This document shows positions 21,372-35,300 of a stretch of 64,000 bases of DNA, in pieces. The first letter of the stretch is position 1; each line of letters starts with the position of its first letter. The stretch comes from Tetraselmis striata (lineage: Eukaryota; Chlorophyta; Chlorodendrophyceae; Chlorodendrales; Chlorodendraceae). The notes under the pieces were generated by a model that saw only the letters and a program-made list of their open reading frames with translations, was not told the origin of the DNA and made no database searches. Where the stretch lies: contig VCJN01002602.1 in the NCBI GenBank assembly GCA_006384855.1, forward strand, positions 62,001-126,000, in the 5' to 3' direction. The translations under genes were made by a program, and so were the position numbers.

Positions 21372-23667
21372 CAATAAATCACTACAGCCGCCGCCTGATC
21401 GCGCCGCGGGCGACGACGACGCTCTGCTGACGATACAATCTCGAGCAGAGCGCTGTCTGAAAGATCACCACAACACTGTCTCCGTCACTACTCGCCTACA
21501 AGAAGCGTTAGCATAGCCCCCGGACCCCCGGACCCAAATCCTCGGCATCGCTCAATATCGCAAAAAGTACAGTATCAGATCGTCCGCAGTTGAAGAAGCA
21601 GCTGCGAGTCGAGTCCAGGCGACGGCGAAGTTCAGTCCGAGAAACCCCCGCTGCGTAGTGCAGGTAAGTCGTCGGCCCCCCTCTCTGCCTGCCGCCCGCG
21701 GCCCGCCACTCCCGAACTCCAGTGCCGGGGGTATCGAAACCCCACCGCGGCCGCCGGCCAATGACATCACAACAAATGTTACACTTCTGAGTCCGCCCGT
21801 CCAGGCGGCGACTGAGGAACACACTTTAGCGGATTTCTTTGAGGCCTTCGTCCGCTCGTATCGGCCGCCGCCGCCACCGCCGCCGCCGGCGGCGGCGCAT
21901 TCTCAGTACTCGATGACTGTTAGTAGGGTTCCGGGGCGCGCGGCTGCGTTTGGCTTGTGATGACCAACCAAATTTAGACAAGCATATATCTGAATCTCTG
22001 TGTTGAATGATTTACGTCTGAAGCCAAGCCAAGTGAGCCGCTGTGGGAGCCCGCGTGCCCAGTAATCTGCGAGGTCATCTAGACCGTGCCATTTCGGACG
22101 TGTTTTGTGTCGTCGCCCGTCTTGCAGATAGTTGGCCCTCCCCGGCTCCCATTCGCTTTCCTCGAAGCGCACAGGCTGTGATGCTATTAATACACGCATA
22201 GTTCATCCGCAGCTGCTACTACAGCGATGTGGAAACACTATCAAGCAAGTCTTTCGCTCCTATCTGAGCCTGTGCCGAGGAAAGCACCGCTAGATGCTTT
22301 ATGCCTCTGTACACCCCGGCCCCAGCTTCACTGAGATGCCTGCCCCTGCTGTTCGCCTGCAGACCTCGCCCAAGACTGTGACTTCCAGCATTTCACAAGC
22401 GTCCTTCAGCTGTCTGCAGTTACGCCTGCTGTAGTTTTGTAACAAAATACGCACAACTTTGCAAGGCTGCCGCCCTTTTGCTCCCACACACAGCTGTGTT
22501 TGTCAGCGTATCATCACATGCCTAGCCACGCACCCAAGATGCCATGCACGTGACTGGAAAGCAGCCACTAACATCAAAAGTAGCAGCAACAACTACCCCT
22601 GTGAGCAAGGAGTATGCCTGGTTCCAGCTGCAGCGGAGGATTGCCATTCTAGCCATACTTATATGTTTCTTTGTTGATTTTATGTGGTATGTTGCCGGTA
22701 TAGATGTCATTACATGCTATACGGGCTTGGATGTCATCTGCTGTCATTCACCCAGGCATAACAGCCTGAACCATCCTGAGGACTGCTTGGGGCCTTGCAA
22801 AGCAGTAGTGCAACACGTGTAGAATCATGCTAAGGCTAAGTGTCAAAGCACCCCTCCGCCTCAACAGTTTCCTGGAGGTTTGCAGGATGTTGCTATGCCT
22901 GCGTATGGATGAACCTAGGGGAACAAATATCATTCAATGCTACCTGTGTCTTGCATGATGCCATTGCTTCAAGAGTGACTCCTCCAAGCGGTAATAACAG
23001 TAGCGGCGATGGGTCACCTGGAAAACAGAGCGCAGACGCTCATGGAGTGTAATGGACAAAAACACCCTTTACAATGCAGCACTACTGCACTTGTCTTTGC
23101 GCGCTCCTGCTTGTCCTTCTAGCTTCTTGTGCCTCCCGACACCCCTCTTCCATGTAGCCAGCTCTGCGTTTATCATGATGCGGTACCTGGATCGGTGTGC
23201 ATACCCATACTGCCACACTTGGTTAGTGGTTGCTACACCCAGACTGTAGACGCGAACGCATCCAAGGTCGTAGCGCTGGCCCCCTCCCGCCGGTGGCGGA
23301 AGTGCTCAGGCCTTGTTCGGTGCTTGCTGTGATGATGTCGCTGAGTAGGTTTTAAGGGACAAAGTGCTTTTCTCGAAGTATGCTGTTCCGTAGTGAAAAT
23401 TTTTACCATATCCCGTACTTTCGCGGAAAACAAACGGGAAATGCAGTCGCAACCGCCCGCCGGAATATCACGGAATGTCACGAGCGATGTTGCCGGCTAC
23501 CAGAAACGACGATGAGTATTTGTCGACAGTAATTTGTCGACACTGCTCCGAAAAGGTGATGGCATTTCAGCCGTGATGGTCGAACCATCACAGTGCACGA
23601 TTATTCGTCAACTAGGCGCACGAAAGTGCGTGCTGGGTCACCGTCGCCGTTCCTGTGGCCCGCTTCG
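21372..23667. other. Spacer upstream of the amidohydrolase
   Basis: No gene recognised. A frame at 21658-21960 encodes a Pro run from a CCG repeat and is not convincing. 22.0-23.4 kb has many unrelated short frames and no repeat seen elsewhere in the window. Confidence 0.4.
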
Positions 23668-26321
23668 ATGGACAGCGTGGAGGAGAAGCTGAGAGCCGGC
23701 ACCGCCGGTCGCGTGCTGCTTCGAAACTGCCGCGTGCTGGACCCAGAGGCGGGTGCGCTCACCGTGCCCGTCGCTGTCGAGTTTGAAGGCGGCAAGGTGG
23801 GGACACAACCCTGCCGAGGCTGGGTGTCTGCTGGGACAGAGACACCACCAGAGTTTCCGGAAATCCAGTTGCCGGATTGCCCGGGAATCCAGTTGCTCGT
23901 TCCATCCTTGCCCCCCCAGTGTCGTCGCAGTTATGTCGAGCGTCTTTCTTATTCGAGGCGGCGTTCTTTTGTGAGGGTTTACGAGTGGCAGCTGACAATG
24001 TGCCGGTTTTGCTAGATGATGACGTGTGGTGTCCGCCCCCCCCCCCCCCCCCCCCCACCTACGAACCTCCTCTCGCTTGCTATCGCCCCCTCCTTTGATA
24101 TAGGTGACCCGTGTGGATCTTGATGGACAGTCTCCTCCTGTCAGCACTGGGTACGCCATCGACCTCAAGGGCGCAGTTATCTGCCCAGGTGCTGCTCCCG
24201 ACACGCCACAAAGGATGCCTTGCGTACAGGTACAGGGGGCTTGAAAACAGGGTGCTTCGGCTTTAGCTGGCGCCGAGGCTACACAATGCATTGGGTGAGC
24301 GTATGGGCGGAACGGTGGGATGCGCAGCGGCAGTTGGCGAGGCAATGAGGAACAGGTGGAGCGATCCGAAAGAACGAGGGTGGTCCCCCACGTGGGTTTG
24401 TATCAGCGGCTGTGGGGAGAATGTGTGATGTCTGGCCGCTGTAGAGAGGCTGTGATGAGCGCTTACGGGTCGCCTCCCTCCGCTCGCCCTCCCATCGCTA
24501 GCAGCTCTGCCTTACACAGCGCCATCACGTAGCTGACCTACTCACCGCCGTCGCCCCTCCACCATTCCCGCAGGCCTGTGCGATGCGCATGTACACGTCA
24601 CCGCCAACACCGCCAACCTGCCCAACCTGCTGGTCCAGCCAGAGTCGCTCGTGGCGGCAAAGTCTGTCGGCATCCTGCGCGGCATGCTCATGCGGGGCTT
24701 CACGACTGTTCGGGTGAGGCAGTGCTCAGAGGGCAGGAAAAGAGGGAGATGGGGGGGAGATGGGGGATCTCATGTCCAGCATCTATCCACTACGGAGATG
24801 CCCAGAATTGACACATCCAAACCTCCGGACTCGTTGCCGGCATGCCGGTGTCCGGTGTCTGATGTGGACATGTGCGTATGCGCGGGCAGGATTGCGGCGG
24901 CGCGGACTGGGGCCTGGCTGAGGCGGTGGAGGGCGGGGATGTGCTCGGCCCGCGCCTGCTGTTCACTGGACATGCCCTCAGGTACCTCTGGCTCCACTTC
25001 ACCCTGCTGCCTCATCCAATCCCCCCCCCCCCCCCCCCCCCTTCACCTCCCAACTTGGCCCCACCTTAAACACGCTTTGGGTTCGCTCCATGTACCGGTT
25101 TTTATCCCCCCGAGAAATGAGGAATGCTATCTGTTTGGGCCCCGCAAAACCCAACTATTTGTTGCAGGGTATTCAAAATTGAATCTGGAAATTTCTTACA
25201 ACGTTGTTCCTGCTTTGAAGCTGAACAGGCCGGCTGTCCTATGGCCCGCCGGCACGAACCCGCACAAGGTCCACTACTTAAAGGTTTGTCGCGTTCAGCC
25301 CTCTGAAGGCCAGATCCTCAGCTAGCCGACATGTCCCGTCTCCTTTGTATTTTCCTTTTAGATTTTTTCTTTGTATTTCCTTTTAGGTTTTTGTAAACCC
25401 CCCTTCGATTCCTACCCGTACCCTACTCGTCTCTGGCCGGGCTTTCCTCGTGCTTTATAGGGCCCCATGCAAACTCAGCCAGCCTCCCTCCTATCGATAG
25501 CTGCCCGCTGTCCTGGAGGTTGCACTTCGGACGCCCCCACGGGCGCCCACTCTCCTTCCGCCCCTTCCCCACCAGCAGAGCTGCGGCGCTCCGGCTGAGG
25601 CAGCCGAGGCGTCCCGCCGGCAGTGCTGCAGTTGCCGACGGGGTATTCAGTTGTAGAAAGCGCATTTCAACACGGGTCTGCTCCCCTACCGTGGAAGATG
25701 GTCCCCCCCCCCCCCCCCCCCCCCCGCGGCTCACACACACACACGCACACGCACACACACACACAACCTGACCTTCGCACGCCTGACCCTTCATCTCCCC
25801 CCACCCGCCGCCCACCGGCGCAGCCAGACAGGGGGCCACGGCGACATGCGCTCCAAGGGCGAGCCGTGCTTTGCATGCGGCGCCGCGCTGCGCGGCATAG
25901 GCCGCGTCTGTGATGGCGTCACGGAGGTGCGCAAGGCCGCACGGGACGAGATCCGCCAGGGGGCGCACTGCATCAAGGTACCCCCTCCCCTCCCCCCCCC
26001 CCCCCCCCCTTTCTTGACATTCGCATCAAGGGACCCCCTCCCCTCCCCCCCCCCCCCCCCCCCCACTTTCCTGACATCACTAGATAATCAACCAACGGCC
26101 AATCCGTGCACTCCCTGATCGGCGGATATCTCAGGGTGCATTGGTTGCGGGGATCACAGTGATATTGACGTCTATGCATGTGTGTGGTATGGAGGTGTCT
26201 GTGATGCGGAGGGGCGGGTGTGGGGGGGGGGGGGGGGGGGGGGGGGGATGTGATAGATGGCTGAGTACAGGAGTGCTTACCAGCTTGGATGCCATGATGC
26301 TCTTAAAAGCGGCTCCATCTG

Positions 26322-26358
<37 letters not shown>

Positions 26359-29300
26359 CAAGCACGCCGCTGGGCTAGGCTTCCATGGCGGTGAGCACAT
26401 GCTAGGGCCGTGTCCCGGTGCTGGTGCTCTAATTCTCGCACAATCCGGAGAGGTTGCTCACACATCGCGCAGTGCGGAGTGTCACCATGAGCACATCTGG
26501 TTTCAAGCCCCGGTGAATGTCGACGAGGCTTGAGGCGTCGGATGGTCCTTCATGCCGCACCGCTGAGGCTGACACATGCAGCTGCTCACGGCGGCCGCCA
26601 CCGGCCGCGAGTGCCCTTTTTGCCTCCCTGAGCGCGCACCTGGCTGTGCAGATCATGGCCTCCGGCGGGGTGTCCTCGCCCACGGACCGCCTCACCAACA
26701 CGCAGTTCTCCGTGGAGGAGCTGGAGGCCGTTGTGGAGGAGGCAGAAGCAGCCGGTGAGCCGTGGCCCAAATCAACAGTGGCGTTTGGGCGGCTGCGGGC
26801 GACCGTGTCATTCAACCGGGCAACCGGATCACGGAAACAATGATCCGATTAGATGCTTCCTATATATAATGAATTCTAAAATTCTAAAAATTATAATGAT
26901 TCCTATATACGTCGTTTTTCAGACGGGTGCTGACGCACCGATCAGAGCCGTTGTGAAAAGCCTCAAACTGGGCTTTGCTTGCAACCTATGAGAACAATTG
27001 CTATGGTTCCGCCATAGTTTCGTCTACATTTGACCTGCGGCAGGAAGGGCAGTCTCCTATTGCCGGCGGTAAAAAGTTCGCCCTGGGTCATCGGCCGAAG
27101 CCGCCCCAGCACTTGACCTCGTGCGCCAAACTGCAGTCATAGGTCTGGCATAGCCCATAGACCATTGCCTCATTCGAACCCCGAAGGGCTAATGCAGCAA
27201 CCGGGGAAACCCAGGGCACGCCGGGACGATATTGCCGAAAATACATCGGCCAGGAATTGATACCGGGACTTCTCTCGTACGAGACGACCGCTCAACCGAG
27301 CGGACAAGGAATGTGCCTTATGGTCTTATCACTGCGCCGGCAACCATATTGTCTTTCCAAATGATATAGTTTGTTCTCTCTTCGTACACCGGGGGGGAAG
27401 AGGGGGGGGGGGGGGGGGGGGGAGGGGGGTGGTCAACAACAATGATAGGTACCTGTATAGCAGACCCAAAGCGTTGGTGCGGGTGTATGCAAGGTCCGAC
27501 CCCGCAGCTGTGCCTGAGGAGTTGCTGCCGTGGAGCACAGGCATGACTACAAGTACCCGGATAACACAGCCTAACAACAGCTGCTCCCCCCCCCCACCCC
27601 TTCCCCACCCCACCCCCTCCCTCCCACTTCCTTCTCCCCGCTCGCGTGGCAGGAACCTACGTCTGCGCACACGCGTACATGCCCAAAGCCATTCTGCGCG
27701 CGCTCAAGGCGGGTGTGAGGTGAGGGCTGGCGACATGCTGCCGGAGCAGCATGCAGCTTCTCCTTGGTTGTAGTGGCTGTTAAGGGTCCGGGGAGAGCGG
27801 GGGGGGAAGGTGCAAACGTTATTGGCGATATTTCTTGCCGGCATTTCTTGCTTCAAGAAGAAACCGCCCCCGCACTCGATGGATAATGGTCAAATTCATT
27901 ATATCCATGCCACCCAGTACCACCATGTTTTGCACCCACGCTGCTCTGGGTTCCCTATGTATCTAAATATCTATATTTAACTATATATGTTTTTTCCATG
28001 CACGAATGAGAGCAAGCTTATTTATCTAAAGATATATATTAGAATGCAGCACAAATATGGACTAGCCTGAAATGTCATCTCGGTTATGCGAAAAAGTCGC
28101 GGACCAAAAAGCCCGCGGACCGATATGAACTCTCCGGTAGCAATGCGGGTGCCGATCCGACTAAAAGAACACCTGCATTTGCGCTAATTAAGGGGTGCTG
28201 GGGAATTGTTCTTCTAAATGATGAGACTTTGGCGGAGGCCGCGAGGGCTGGGGGGGGGGGGGGGGGGGGTATTACTAATAAATAATACGTTGCAGCCTGG
28301 AAAGGTGAGACTGTTGATATCATTGGCGCGTCCGTTCTATGACGCTGGCTATTTTGGCGGCTCATTGGGCGCAGCGCTCTCTCGACCAGGTGGGCATATG
28401 TAATGTCCAGTCGCTACTTCGAGCGTCCTCACCCGCCGCGCGATGCCGCAGTTGCTATTGCCCGCATGACGGCGCACCCGCCGCTGCCTGGCTGCCGACT
28501 ACTATCTATACACGAGTACATCGCATCGGTCCTTGCAGTCGGGTCGGCACCCGTGAATTTTCTGCTATAAAAATTAGAATATAGTAATCCTTCTTGTGCC
28601 GAAACTCCAGCCCCGAGAATCCGTGTTTTCACGGGCCATCGCCCAATGCCGATGACTCCTGGCTACGGCGTGTGTGTGCGCTGAGCCGCTGACTCGTCTG
28701 CGTGCCGCGCCAGGTCGATTGAGCACGGCAACTATCTCGACGAGGAGTGCGCCCGCGAGATGAAGGCGCGCGGCGCCTTTCTGGTATCGACCACTATCAC
28801 CTACGACGCGCTGCGGAAGGAGGGCGTCAAGTCGGGTGGGGCATGCATCGCCAGTGACTCACGACCTCACCCGGCGAGGGGCGCAGCCGGCGGCGGCACC
28901 GCACCGCTTTCGACTCCACTGAGCTTCGCCTGTGCCGCGCAGGGATGGCCTCGGAGCTGGTGGCCAAGGTGGGCGACCTCGTGGAGCGGGGCCTGGAGTC
29001 GATCGCGCTCGCGGACCAGGTCGGCGTGCCCATCTGCTACGGGTCCGACCTCCTGGGCGACATGCACTGCCATCAGCTGGGGGTAAGGCGACTAGGGCGG
29101 CCCATGTGTTATAGATAAAGAGCGCAACTAGCACCCGTCTGAGCATGGTGTGCGCATTGACGCTTTTAATTCGCTATATGCACGCATCATCCCGCTCACG
29201 GATTTTTAAATGAGCGCCGCCCACGCTGTGGGGGACCATGCACGCAGGAGATGGCGCTGCGGCACAAGGTGCAGGAGCCCGCCCAGATCTTGCGGGCCGC

Positions 29301-32300
29301 CACCGTCAACTGCGCCGACCTGTTTGGCATGCAGGGCCTCATTGGCAAGGTCCGCCCCACCTCGATCGGTCTCCCCTGGCACAACTTCCAAGGAATGAAT
29401 GAATACAGGATAGCTTCCACTGCTACGGATGCCGACGCATCTCCGATTAAAAAGAGCATTCGTTATGATTCAGCTATAGTTTCGTATTCGTTTGACCTCT
29501 GGCAGACATGGCAGGTGTTGGACCCAGGGTACCCCGGTACCCTGAATCCGCTTTTCTCTCTGTGAAATCCGCTTTCTTCTGGCTGCCGTACCTGTGCCTA
29601 ATTTGGACCTTATGGCAGCAGTACGGCACCAAAGCATGGCACCTAGGCATCTTTGCCAGTTGGCCTTCTTAGACGGAGAGGTGTCCGTCCTAATTGACAC
29701 CTAGCCGGCTGGTATAAATTGCAAGCCTCGGCTCCTTGTAATTCAGTCAACTGCTTTTCCAGAAATATTCCGACTCACCCTTTCTCTCTCGTGACAGTGC
29801 CACTCAGCCATCACCACGGCGACAGCGACTACCTATCGTCCATCGCTCACGGCTCATAGCAGCCCTTTGCCTTTCCAGCTCGCACCTTGCTTGCTGGCAC
29901 TCGACGTGATTCGACGCGTGCACGCCGACTCTCGCCGACTCTCCCCCCATCAGTGACAGTGCCACTCAGCCATCACTTCGACAATCCCCTCCGACAGGTT
30001 TTTGGGCCCTCTCCTTTGGTTCGACGTCTTGCCCTGTGCTCGACGCCTGCCAGAGGCTTCAACCTGCGTGTATCTCGACCCTCGACAACTTTCGACGGTC
30101 GACGGCGCCGTGCGACGAGTTTTCTTCCCACCCGCCCACCCCTACAGTTATACATCCTCAAGCACAAGTGCGCCATCCCTTCGCAAATGTCTACCAGCAT
30201 CAACACCGGCATGATGAACACCCCCCTGGCCAAATCTGGCTCGGCAGAGTGCGATCAAGACCGACCCTGGCCACGCCCCACCACCTCCTGACTTCCGCGA
30301 TGATACCAGTTCTGACGACGCCTTCAGCATGGACGGGGCGTCAGACGATGACTCCGAGGTCGTCCAGCATATCAAGCCAGCTGCGGTGAAGCCGACACTC
30401 GACCTCAAGAACGTCCCCGTCTGGGACAACGCCATCTCTACACGAGACAACGCTCAAGCCATCAAGATCGCTCTCGGCAGCGCTGGCTACTTGGACACCA
30501 CCAAGGGCAAAGGCACCCGTCAGGAGCAAATGATCCTTCTGGCCGCCCTACGCCACGCAACAGCCCATTATCCCATGGCACTGGCCATCGTCAACAGCAT
30601 CAGCATGGATTCCAGGAAGTGTGGATACACCGCATGGAAGGCTCTTCTTACTGAGCTCCAGGGCTCAGCCATGGAGGAGCGTAAGCGCTTGGAGGAAGAG
30701 ATCACAGCGGGCCAGCTCCCGAATGAGCCGGTTCAGGTGTATGTTCGTCGCTACCAGAACCTCTGGAATCTGCTGAACAAGGCACATGGCCAGTGGACCT
30801 TCGAGTACGTGGCTGCCAACTACCTCATCCCAGGCCTTCACCCAGACTACGATCATATCGTCGACACCACCACCTCGGCGGCCACTGTCAACGAGAAGCT
30901 GGCGACCATCATCAGCGCCGGACAGAACATGGAGGCGCGCAAGCGTCAGCGTCAGCAGCGCGTCCGCGCGTGCCCGCCAAACCTCATCAATTCCTACAGC
31001 CCCAGGGACCCGCAGCACACCACCGGGCCCAGCGTTGTCTGCAGACGGTGTGACCGTCCGGGCCATACCCAGCAGCAGTGTGTGGCCAGGCGCCATGCCA
31101 ATGGCCTGCGTATCCTGGATGACACCACGCCGACCAGCACCATGACCAACCCTCGCTATGACCGCCATCAGCGCGCGCCTGCGGAGCGTCGCGTCAACAC
31201 CAACTATGGCCACCACCCGCGCGACAACTACCGCCATCGGGCGCCGCCAGGCCAGCCTTTCTACAACGACAACCGCAACAATCAGGACAGGCCCCAGCGG
31301 CAGCAGCATTGGACAAACCAGGGCGGCAACGACGGCATGCAGCGTCGTCAGCAGCCGGTCGGCTTCGTCTCCCCGGCTGGACATCAGCACCCGGGTCATC
31401 AGCAGGCCAGCGACACCTTCACCCAGCGGCCGACGGGACACCGGGAGGCCTACCCGTTCGTGGGAGTGTCCCCATCAGCACAACACCACAGCAGCCTGCC
31501 TATCATGCTCACCTGCAACACTACCGCCCCAGGAGGGGTGGACACCGGAGCACAGGAGGGGGAGGGCGAGGACAGCGCGGAGGATGACTCACATGACCCC
31601 TGGCACGTCCCCTACTCCGACTCTTATGCCGACTTCGAGTCCCCGTTCTCACACTCATGGCATGTTCACCGCTCCCGCCCTCACCCCGACGCCTTCCCAA
31701 TCTTCGATACCCCCGACACCTCCCCCCGCTGGAACGTTTACTCCCATCCCTACTCCCTCGATCCCCCCATCCACCTATTCGACATCAACTGGCAACGTCC
31801 CCACCCCGTCCCCACCCCAGCCCAACCCCTATGCCTCACTTCACCCACATTCCCCGCCTCGGCGGCGTTGGCATCCCACATTCTTCATGCGGAGCAAGGC
31901 GCCCTGCGTGGCGACCCGCCACCAACACTACCGCTCCTCACCGCTGCGCCAATCCTCCCGCTGCCAACCTCTCTGGTCATCGACCATCTCTTTTCGCCAT
32001 GCCATGGCCCATCGGCATCTGAAGTAGAGGCTCTGGTAGAATACGGCTTCACCATCCACAAGATCACCGGCGCCGACCCGTCGCCCGAGGCTCGTACTAT
32101 GTGGACGCATCGCCTACATGTCATCAGCAACAAGTACCCGGACCGTTTGCCCCCTTCAGCATTTCAGGACTGTCATGCCAGGACCCCCATGGACGTCAAC
32201 AACATCACTATCGCGGAGCTGGAGACCCTGCGTCCGGTCACCCTCATCGTGTCAGGCCCACCGTGTCAACCATGGTCGCGCGCTGGCTCACGCCTTGGCT

Positions 32301-35300
32301 GGCAGGACCATCGCTCTCGGGCCTTTGCTTCCGTCATCAGTTTCATCCGTTTCTACCTGACTACACAGCCCACACCGGTGCGCTACATTGTGGAGAATGT
32401 TCCAGGCGCGCTGGACTTCCCTGAGATACTCTCCTCACTTGGCACCGGCAACATCATGCGTGCGACCGCCTGCGGCTCGGCGGCTCACCGCGACACCCTC
32501 CTGTGGACCAATATCGCTTCGCAAACCGACGTTCAGGACTACATCAACAACATCAACGCCATCGAGCTCACCGACCCCGGCCCCTGCGCGTGGGACCTCT
32601 GTATATCTGAATTCCCCCACTTTACTCCAGTGGTGACAACTGACTACTTTCCGAAGTTCGTCGCCCGCCCCGGCTCATACGCTTTTCGCATGCAAACCAA
32701 CGGTCAGCCGGGCACTGGCATGGTCTACGAACATGATGGCCCCTGGTCCTGGGCAGACAACGGCAGATGGTGCGAGCCCCCTGCAGCTCTACGCGCTCGC
32801 GCCATGGGCTTCACCTTGGATGATCTGCCCACATCTCACCTTTCTGAGGCGACACTGCGCAAACTTCTCGGCGGGGTCATCGATCTCAACGTCATGCGCA
32901 ACTACATCAAGGCTGTCTCGGGCGCCGCCCCTTCCCCAGCCGTCATCACTGTCTGCCACACGTCATACGGCACCCTCATCACCAGCGATGGCGAAGCATG
33001 GGTACTCATCGACTCGGGAGCATCCTCTCATGTCAATGCCCACCGCACCGACTACATCTACTACATGGACATTCCTGCGGCGGAGCAATTTCTGGTGGGC
33101 GGTTTCGGGCAACCGGCAGTCGGCATCGGCACCACGCTGGCGCCAACACTAGACATCACAGGCAGGCCACATACCATTGTGGCACGAGACTGTTACCATA
33201 CTCCTGACATCACCTCCAGTGTCGGTCTCACCAATATCAGCCGCCTCCTCAGCACCCATCAACTCAGCAAGCAGGGCTACTCTTTCTACTTCAGCCGCCT
33301 CCTCAACAGCATGATCACCCCAGATGGTGCAGTCATCCACCTTCAGCCCTACCCCGGCACCACAGGCCTGTACGGCATCAAGCTCCTTCCCATCCGCGAT
33401 CCGTCTCATGGGGTCATGGCACTGCCATCTCCAACGGCCTCGTACTCCCTGTGGCATCTTCGACTTGGTCATCGCTGCGCGCGCCACATGGAGCTCACCC
33501 AACAACATGCCATCGGCGTCCCGAAACTCGGATCTGCCCCGGAGGCCATATGCCCGGCGTGCATTCAGGCCAAATCCCACCAGCAGTCAGTCAACCGTCA
33601 GCCCTCCCCACGCGCGGAGGCACCATACATGCTCGTGGTCATCGACGACTGGAAGGGACCTTGTCCGTCGGTCACTGGCGCGCAGCATGTTTTCGGCGCG
33701 GTGGATTCCTACACTGGAGTAAAGGTAGCGATCACCATGCGCACCAAGGACGAGGCCGTCCGCGCCGTCCATCAACTTCATGCGGCGGTTCTCGGCATGG
33801 GTCACACCGTTCAACGCATACGTGCCGATCGCAGCGCGGTTTATACCGGCTCTCCGTTTCGTCAAGCATGTGCAGACCTCAACATCGCGCTGGAGTTTAC
33901 CGCATCCCACTCTCATTATCAGGCAGGCCTGGCGGAGCGCTCTTTCCGCACTATCGGTGAGTGTGCCCAAGCCATGCTTCTCCACGCCGGCCTCGACCGC
34001 ACCTTCTGGGACTGGGCGTATCTTCACGCCGTCTATCTCTGCAACCGCCAGTGGAGCTCGTCCGTCAACGCCATACCTTACACGCTGATGACCGGTCGCA
34101 AGCCCGACCTCGCCAACCTGCATGTTTTCGGCTGTGTGGTCTGGGTCAACATACCTGTGACTATGCGGGCAGCCAAGGGAAAAATGACACCTAAATCCTG
34201 GCCGGGCATCTACGTTGGCCACCATGAGGACTCCGCTGGCTACCGCATATACAACCCGGCTACCAGGCGCGAAACGGTTACACGCGATGTCATCTTTGAT
34301 GAGGTGACACGACCCTTCTCCAGCACACCGGCACTCTCTATGCCAGTCTTCCAGCTCCCCGACGATGACCACCTGATGGATGAGCCGCAACCCTTGGACC
34401 AGCAGGAGGGGCCCCACGCGCCACCTCCCATGCCGCCACCCATGCCGCCGTCAGCGGCGCTTGCCTCCGCGCAGGAGGGGCCCCCACCTCCGCAGCCAGA
34501 AGGGACGTATCTTCCGCGTCATCAGGAGGGGGACGCCACAGCACTGCCAACTCCTCACTCCAGTGGATCAGCGCACATATCTTCTCCTTATGTCGACCTT
34601 AGCGACTACCACCCCAAGCTGGTAGCATCCGCCATCGCGGAGGTTGTGCGCCCCTACCCGGCGCAGATGGCCGCCCTCGCCCTGCCAGCACCCATTGTCC
34701 GCGTGTCCAAGGCGCCGCGCAACTACAAGGAGGCCATCTCCAGCAATCACCCCGATGACTGGAAACAGTCCATGGACCGAGAGATCGCCTCTATCACCAA
34801 GATGGAGACTTTTGTTTGGATCAGCATTCCTGAGCTTCGCCGTGACAACCCATCAGCAATCATCATACAGACGGCGTGGGCCTTTGCGGAGAAACAAGAC
34901 AAGGATGGCAACCTCATCAAGCGCAAGGCCAGAGTGGTTGTCCGCGGCGATCAACTTACTGCCGGCGAGAACTATGATGACACTAAGACCTATGCCCCAG
35001 TCGTCAGCTTCATCGCCTTGCGCACCACTATTGCTCTCGCAGTTCAACTTGACTGGGAGCTGTACCAGTTCGACGTCACCTGTGCTTTCCTCAACGCTAA
35101 CCTCGATGAAGATGTCTACGTCTACCCCCCCCCCCGGCTACGGCCGCAAGGATCAGGCTTGGAAACTCATTAAGGCACTCTATGGCCTGCCGCAGGCACC
35201 CAAGGCATGGTTTCTGCGCTTTTCTTCTTTTCTCCGTGACTTCGGCTTCGTCAGCTCCGAGTGCGATCCAGGCGTATGGACGCTGCTCGCAGTCGATAAA

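Noticed and set aside
21658-21960. Plus-strand ORF with a run of Pro residues
   Set aside because: The Pro run comes from a CCG repeat, with no start context, domain or splice support.
27165-27185. ttcgaacccc resembling a tRNA B box
   Set aside because: No matching acceptor, D or anticodon arms; it lies in a 230-bp dispersed repeat with peptide conservation.
30665-31441. 258-codon minus-strand ORF opposite copia Gag
   Set aside because: Shadow of the Gag frame in GC-rich DNA; no domain.
31973-32923. Host methyltransferase gene interrupted by a copia element
   Set aside because: The domain is in one open frame with Gag and protease and has no introns, start or stop of its own.
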